In this document: in pieces, positions 41,912 to 47,381 of the stretch
Layout of the letters: the number at the start of each line of letters is the position of its first letter
Position numbering within the stretch: position 1 is the first letter of the stretch
Source: an uncultured Spartobacteria bacterium
GTDB taxonomy: Bacteria; Verrucomicrobiota; Verrucomicrobiia; Chthoniobacterales; Terrimicrobiaceae
Direction of reading: 5' to 3'
Assembly: GCA_937960895.1 (NCBI GenBank)
Contig: CALCJD010000140.1
Span: 1-47,381 of the forward strand
DNA length: 47,381 nucleotides
The notes under the pieces: generated by a model
Database searches by the model: none
The model's input: only the letters and a program-made list of their open reading frames with translations
What the model was told of the DNA's origin: nothing
Position numbers and translations under genes: made by a program

Positions 41912-43174
41912 TCAGAGCGCGGTCAGGCGGGCCGTCCGGGCCTCCCATCGGGTGATCAGGTGGAAAATCACATTGATCCCGAACCGGTAGGCCTGTTCGA
42001 CGGCGGGTTGATCAATGTTCCGGACATAAACGCCGCGGTTCGCCCAGAGGGTGCTGTTCATGGCGACGTACTGACCGTGAATGTTCCGCGAAAGATCGAA
42101 CTTCCCGTCCTTGGTCAGGCCGATCTGCCACATGTCCCCGTAATCGTTGCGGGTCTGGATGACGGCAATCTCCCCGCCCCAGCGCAGCACCCGCACGGGT
42201 TCTCGGTAATAATTGAGACCTTCCGGCAAGGCTTTGACCTTCGGGAAATATCCCTGGGTGAAAATCGGATGATTGTCCGGAAGGGCCTCGAAAACCTGAT
42301 CCCCTCCCAGCACCCGTTTCATTTCCCGTTCGAAGGCGATGTCGAAAGCGGACCGGCGCCCCGGCACCGAACTGTCCCCCCAGACCGCCCCGCCGAGGCG
42401 GATGTATTTCCGAAGGTTTTCCACCTCCCGATCGGTCAGGCGGAAATCCTGCGTTCCGGTCAGGAAAATGAACGGCGGACGGGTCGTGAAAATTTCGTCA
42501 CTGTCCAGTGGGATGGCCTTGACGTTCCGCTCGTTGGTCTTCAGGCGATCCTTCGTCCAACGGCTGGTGATGGAGAGCAGATTGGGCAGGCTGCCGGCGG
42601 TGATTTGTCCATTGTGGAGGCGCACGGTGGAGTGCCAGTTGCCCTTGTAGCGGCCGATGTAGGCCGTGAATTCATACTCGCCTTTGGAGGAGCGGCCGGG
42701 AATCCGGTAGTCCGTGAATTTCCCGATCTCCTTCAATTCGCCCGCGGTGAGACCCGGAGGAAGGTTGACGCAAGGTTTGCCCGGTTCGAACACCTCGCGC
42801 GTCCCAAAGGCGTCGGACACCGTCGGCCCCTGAGCGGGGGAAGGCACGGTAAATCTTTCCAAGGCGTCAGGCTTCGCTGTGTCCAGCACCCGGGCAAAAT
42901 CCTGCGGGCTCGGCCCCGCGGGCTGGGGCGTAAATTCCTTCGGCTGCGGAACGGGGGGCGCCTTGTCGAGCAGCGGAGCCGGATTCGACTCCCCACGTTC
43001 CACAAAGTCGGGTCCGGAGGACACAAATTCCGGCTCCGGCGGAGTCAGCGGTCGCACCACCACAACCGTCGCCAAAACGACGATCAGAAGAGCATGCAAG
43101 GTGAGGGATATGGTGAAAAATCGCGATTCGGCGAGCCGATCGCGGACGGCCGCAAGGAGTTTCTGGGGAAACAT
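41912..43174 (-). CDS. DUF4159 domain protein with TonB-like N-terminus
   Basis: A 420-residue protein. One membrane anchor near the N-terminus (FFTISLTLHALLIVVLATVVVV, about residues 20-41) is followed by a Pro-rich linker to about residue 110, the layout of TonB. The remaining 270 residues are a DUF4159 domain (PPFIFLTGTQDFRLTDREVENLRKYIRLGGAVWGD; DNHPIFTQGYF). DUF4159 resembles glutamine-amidotransferase-like or DUF1355-type folds found near MoxR/VWA genes; no function is assigned. Cytoplasmic N-terminus and periplasmic domain are inferred. The region up to argF (293 bp) contains only an AT-rich patch. Confidence 0.82.
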   Translation of the reverse strand: MFPQKLLAAVRDRLAESRFFTISLTLHALLIVVLATVVVVRPLTPPEPEFVSSGPDFVERGESNPAPLLDKAPPVPQPKEFTPQPAGPSPQDFARVLDTAKPDALERFTVPSPAQGPTVSDAFGTREVFEPGKPCVNLPPGLTAGELKEIGKFTDYRIPGRSSKGEYEFTAYIGRYKGNWHSTVRLHNGQITAGSLPNLLSITSRWTKDRLKTNERNVKAIPLDSDEIFTTRPPFIFLTGTQDFRLTDREVENLRKYIRLGGAVWGDSSVPGRRSAFDIAFEREMKRVLGGDQVFEALPDNHPIFTQGYFPKVKALPEGLNYYREPVRVLRWGGEIAVIQTRNDYGDMWQIGLTKDGKFDLSRNIHGQYVAMNSTLWANRGVYVRNIDQPAVEQAYRFGINVIFHLITRWEARTARLTAL

Positions 43175-43467
43175 AAGAAAAATTTACCCAATTGGGGGCC
43201 TAAAGCGAGGTTAATCGGACATGACACCACACGTCCGACCGCTTCGGCAGCGTTGAAAACGGGCGAACGGCATTCCCTGAAGACGCGTCACGGGAAAGAC
43301 TGATGTTTTTAATTGATTTTCCGTTACTTACACAACACCACTCTCATCCCCTCCCTCCCGACCACCCCGGAGATCGCTTGGGGCCTCCCGCCTTTCTCCC
43401 GCAATGTTCCCGAAATCACCCCGCTTGAAGCCCTTCAACGACAGGCTTTTTTCCCACGACCTCGCCT

Positions 43468-44397
43468 ATGGACAGAGCGCCGGTTTTCCCCTATGGGAAC
43501 CCGGTGAAACATCTCCTTTCCATCGAATCCCTCAGCCGCGAGGACATCGAACGCATTGTCGCGCTCGCGGGCGAGATGAAGGCCACGCGCGGGCGTCACG
43601 CCGCGCACCCCCTGCGTCACACCGTTTGGGCGCTGCTTTTTTCCAAATCGTCCACCCGCACCCGTGTCTCCTTTGAAGTGGGCATCCGGGAACTCGGCGG
43701 CGATGTGATGTTTTTGGCCGCCCACGACATCCAGCTCGGACGCGGCGAACCCATCAAGGACACCGCGCGGGTCATGGGCCGCATGGTGCACGGCGCGGTC
43801 ATCCGCACCTTCGCGCAAAGCGATGTCGAGGAATTCGCCTCCTACAGCGGCATTCCCACCATCAACGCCCTCACAGACGAGGAACATCCCTGCCAGATCC
43901 TCTCGGATCTTTTCACCCTCCAGGAATCCGGCAAATCGCTGCGCGATTTGAAGCTCGCCTTCATCGGCGACGGCGACTGCAACATGGGCCGCTCCTGGAT
44001 CTGGGCGGCGGCCCGCCTGGGTTTCGAACTGCGCATCGCGGCGCCGGAGAAATTCCAACCGCCGAAGGACCTGGTGGAACGCGCCGGCGGCCGGGTTTAC
44101 CTCACCGAGGATCCCCTCGAAGCCGCCCGGGGGGCGGACGCCCTCTATACCGACGTCTGGGTGAGCATGGGCCGCGAGCAGGAAGCCGCCTTCCGGATCG
44201 CCCAGTTCCAGAACTATCAGATCAACGACTCCCTCCTCGCCGTCGCCCCTGGGGCGCTGGTGTTGCACTGCCTGCCGGCCTACCGCGGCAAGGAGATCAC
44301 CGAATCCGTTTTCGAAGCCCATGCGGACACCATTTTCCGCCAGGCCGAGAACCGCCTGCATGCGCAAAAAGCCATCCTTTCGCTGCTGGCGGACTGA
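43468..44397 (+). CDS. argF: Ornithine carbamoyltransferase
   Basis: A 309-residue enzyme that makes citrulline from ornithine and carbamoyl phosphate for arginine synthesis. The carbamoyl-phosphate motif is KSSTRTRVSFEVG (STRTR), with HPCQILSDLFTLQE and the ornithine-site HCLPAYRGKEI (usually HCLPAHRG). LAFIGDGDCNMGRSWIWAAARLG follows the family's second domain pattern. Length is typical. A GTG at 43504 could be the true start. No other arg genes are adjacent. Confidence 0.95.
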   Translation: MDRAPVFPYGNPVKHLLSIESLSREDIERIVALAGEMKATRGRHAAHPLRHTVWALLFSKSSTRTRVSFEVGIRELGGDVMFLAAHDIQLGRGEPIKDTARVMGRMVHGAVIRTFAQSDVEEFASYSGIPTINALTDEEHPCQILSDLFTLQESGKSLRDLKLAFIGDGDCNMGRSWIWAAARLGFELRIAAPEKFQPPKDLVERAGGRVYLTEDPLEAARGADALYTDVWVSMGREQEAAFRIAQFQNYQINDSLLAVAPGALVLHCLPAYRGKEITESVFEAHADTIFRQAENRLHAQKAILSLLAD

Positions 44398-44418
44398 ACA
44401 AATCCTGCACCGTCCCGG

Positions 44419-44443
44419 GCAACGCCGGTTAAAACGGCGTTGC
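44419..44443. other. Perfect 9-bp stem-loop between argF and hppA
   Basis: GCAACGCCG, loop GTTAAAA, CGGCGTTGC. It lies 22 bp after the argF stop and 50 bp before the hppA start. There is no following T-run, so it is a weak terminator candidate or a processing/5'-leader structure. A TTGCTT-16-TAGTAT pair (44440-44467) next to it could be the hppA promoter. Confidence 0.6.
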
Positions 44444-44493
44444 TTCCGGAAACGGTTTGCCTAGTATCACCCACCCTTAACTCTCCTCGCCCC

Positions 44494-46593
<2,100 letters not shown>

Positions 46594-46639
46594 TCGCCCC
46601 GTAGGGGATGACGCAAGGAGTTCCCAAACATCTCCTCAC

Positions 46640-46676
46640 AAAAAGGAGCTCTCCATCCGAGAGCTCCTTTTTTTTT
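46640..46676 (+). terminator. Strong intrinsic terminator of hppA
   Basis: The stem GGAGCTCTC (46645-46653) and GAGAGCTCC (46659-46667) encloses the loop CATCC and is followed by nine T residues. The A-run before it makes it potentially bidirectional. It lies 52 bp after the hppA stop. Confidence 0.88.
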
Positions 46677-46834
46677 ACGCGCCATTCGGAACGTTCTTAC
46701 CGGAAGGCTCACGCCCAAACAGCAGACTCCTCCCCAATCTCCCCACCCCGACTTCCTCGATCCGGTCCCCGAACGGAATCTGCAAATTCTACGGCGGAAA
46801 CGTCGTCGAGTCTCCGATTCGCTCACCTCGATGT

Positions 46835-47023
46835 TCACGCCCTTGATCGAACCTTGATTTTTCCCGCCGGACTGTCGATCAGCTTGGCCCGATCCCGTTC
46901 GGTCCAAACCGACTGCCTTTGGAAGCCTGGCTCCAGATTGAGATGGTCGTTCTCATACAGGTGCTGGAGGTCGAGCACGCTCTTGGTCGTCGTCTTATGA
47001 TGGATCGAAGCGGGAGGCGGCAT
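46835..47023 (-). pseudogene. DUF262 (GmrSD-like) N-terminal fragment
   Basis: The 62-residue frame contains TTKSVLDLQHLYENDHLNLE, GFQRQSVWTERDRAKLIDS, which matches the start of DUF262 domains (the pattern pdFQRxxVWxxxkxxxLIeS). After LIDS the sequence becomes PAGKIKVRSRA and stops, and no frame downstream restores the rest of the domain. DUF262 occurs in GmrSD restriction enzymes and other defence-related proteins of 500 or more residues, so this is a truncated relic. The intergenic stretch 46677-46834 shows nothing else. Confidence 0.6.
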
Positions 47024-47097
47024 GACGGGACAAGGATTTTTCGGAGAGGGGCTGATTGGGGAAGAGCACGGCGAGTCCTTGCGATCAATTTGTTGGG

Positions 47098-47381
47098 TTA
47101 GCGCGCCTGGCGGTTTTGAAACAGGAAATACTCCACGTGGTCTGCTTGGGTATTCAGTGCTTTAGCGATGGTGTGGCAGCCTTCGACGTAGGACCAATAC
47201 TTGGTCCACGCCTCCCCCAAGCGCTTCTTATTCGCTAGGGGGCCTGCTTGGGGGTCGAGGTATGCACGAGGAGCTGAGCTCTCCACGCAACTGCTGGCCC
47301 AAGGGCTTACGAGCTTCACCATGCCTGCGGCAACGCGTTCGTCATAGATCAGGGCATAATTGTTGCGACGCGTGCGTGTTT
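47098..47381 (-). CDS. 3' part of an unknown gene, possibly OGG-fold-like (cut by window edge)
   Basis: The frame is open from the window edge to the stop at 47098, giving about 94 residues. It contains RRNNYALIYDERVAAGMVKL and, nearer the end, WTKYWSYVEGCHTIAKALNTQADHVEYFLFQNRQAR. The YDERVA segment and the helical C-terminus resemble bacterial 8-oxoguanine-glycosylase-fold proteins of unknown role; this is a weak resemblance. The 5' part lies outside the window. It shares direction with the DUF262 remnant 75 bp downstream, so the two may be parts of one accessory island. Confidence 0.5.
   Translation of the reverse strand, partial: TRTRRNNYALIYDERVAAGMVKLVSPWASSCVESSAPRAYLDPQAGPLANKKRLGEAWTKYWSYVEGCHTIAKALNTQADHVEYFLFQNRQAR

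Overview
The window looks like a chromosomal segment of a GC-rich member of the Verrucomicrobiota. Three things point there: a complete set of the four pseudopilin-like proteins known as the Verru_Chthon cassette (A, B, C, D); the 51-residue basic protein shared by Verrucomicrobia and Chlamydiae; and a PEP-CTERM surface protein. Shine-Dalgarno sequences are weak or absent at many starts, so several start choices rest on protein similarity or promoter position.

Region 1 (518-21240) is an accessory polysaccharide-utilisation-like locus. On the minus strand it runs cassette A, a secreted DUF4838 protein, a LacI-type regulator, then (across an oppositely oriented PL26-like lyase) cassette C, a GH106-like glycosidase, cassettes B and D, a second secreted DUF4838 protein and a PEP-CTERM protein. 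A DUF2264 protein lies upstream of cassette A. Cassette C, the glycosidase, B and D overlap one another by 4-29 nt, so the enzyme is built into the pseudopilin operon. AT-rich sites with a shared TTTATAAA core lie in front of cassette A, the lyase/cassette C divergent pair, lacI and the PEP-CTERM gene, which suggests one regulon under the local LacI protein. The enzyme families suggest a rhamnose- and uronate-containing glycan. No transporter and no core secretion ATPase, secretin or major pseudopilin is present. My main proposal is that the cassette is a dedicated GspH/I/J/K-like pseudopilus tip paired with a glycan-degrading operon.

Region 2 (21414-31712) is mostly housekeeping: tRNA-Gly, folB, a HAD phosphatase, a DciA/DUF721 protein, a ferredoxin, larE, a small membrane protein, nadA, a large DUF2339 membrane protein, a small unknown protein, fabD, glycerate kinase and tRNA-Ser.

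Region 3 (31713-46676) holds an NmrA-like reductase between two tRNA genes, tRNA-Tyr, a cyclophilin, ygfZ, a beta-hydroxyacid-dehydrogenase-like protein, a parvulin lipoprotein, tRNA-Leu, menG/ubiE, a GT-C-like membrane protein, ridA, an RsuA/RluB-type pseudouridine synthase, the small basic protein, a DUF4159 protein, argF and a membrane pyrophosphatase closed by a strong terminator.

The right edge (46835-47381) contains a broken DUF262-type remnant and the 3' part of another gene. The first 517 bases contain nothing I can identify.
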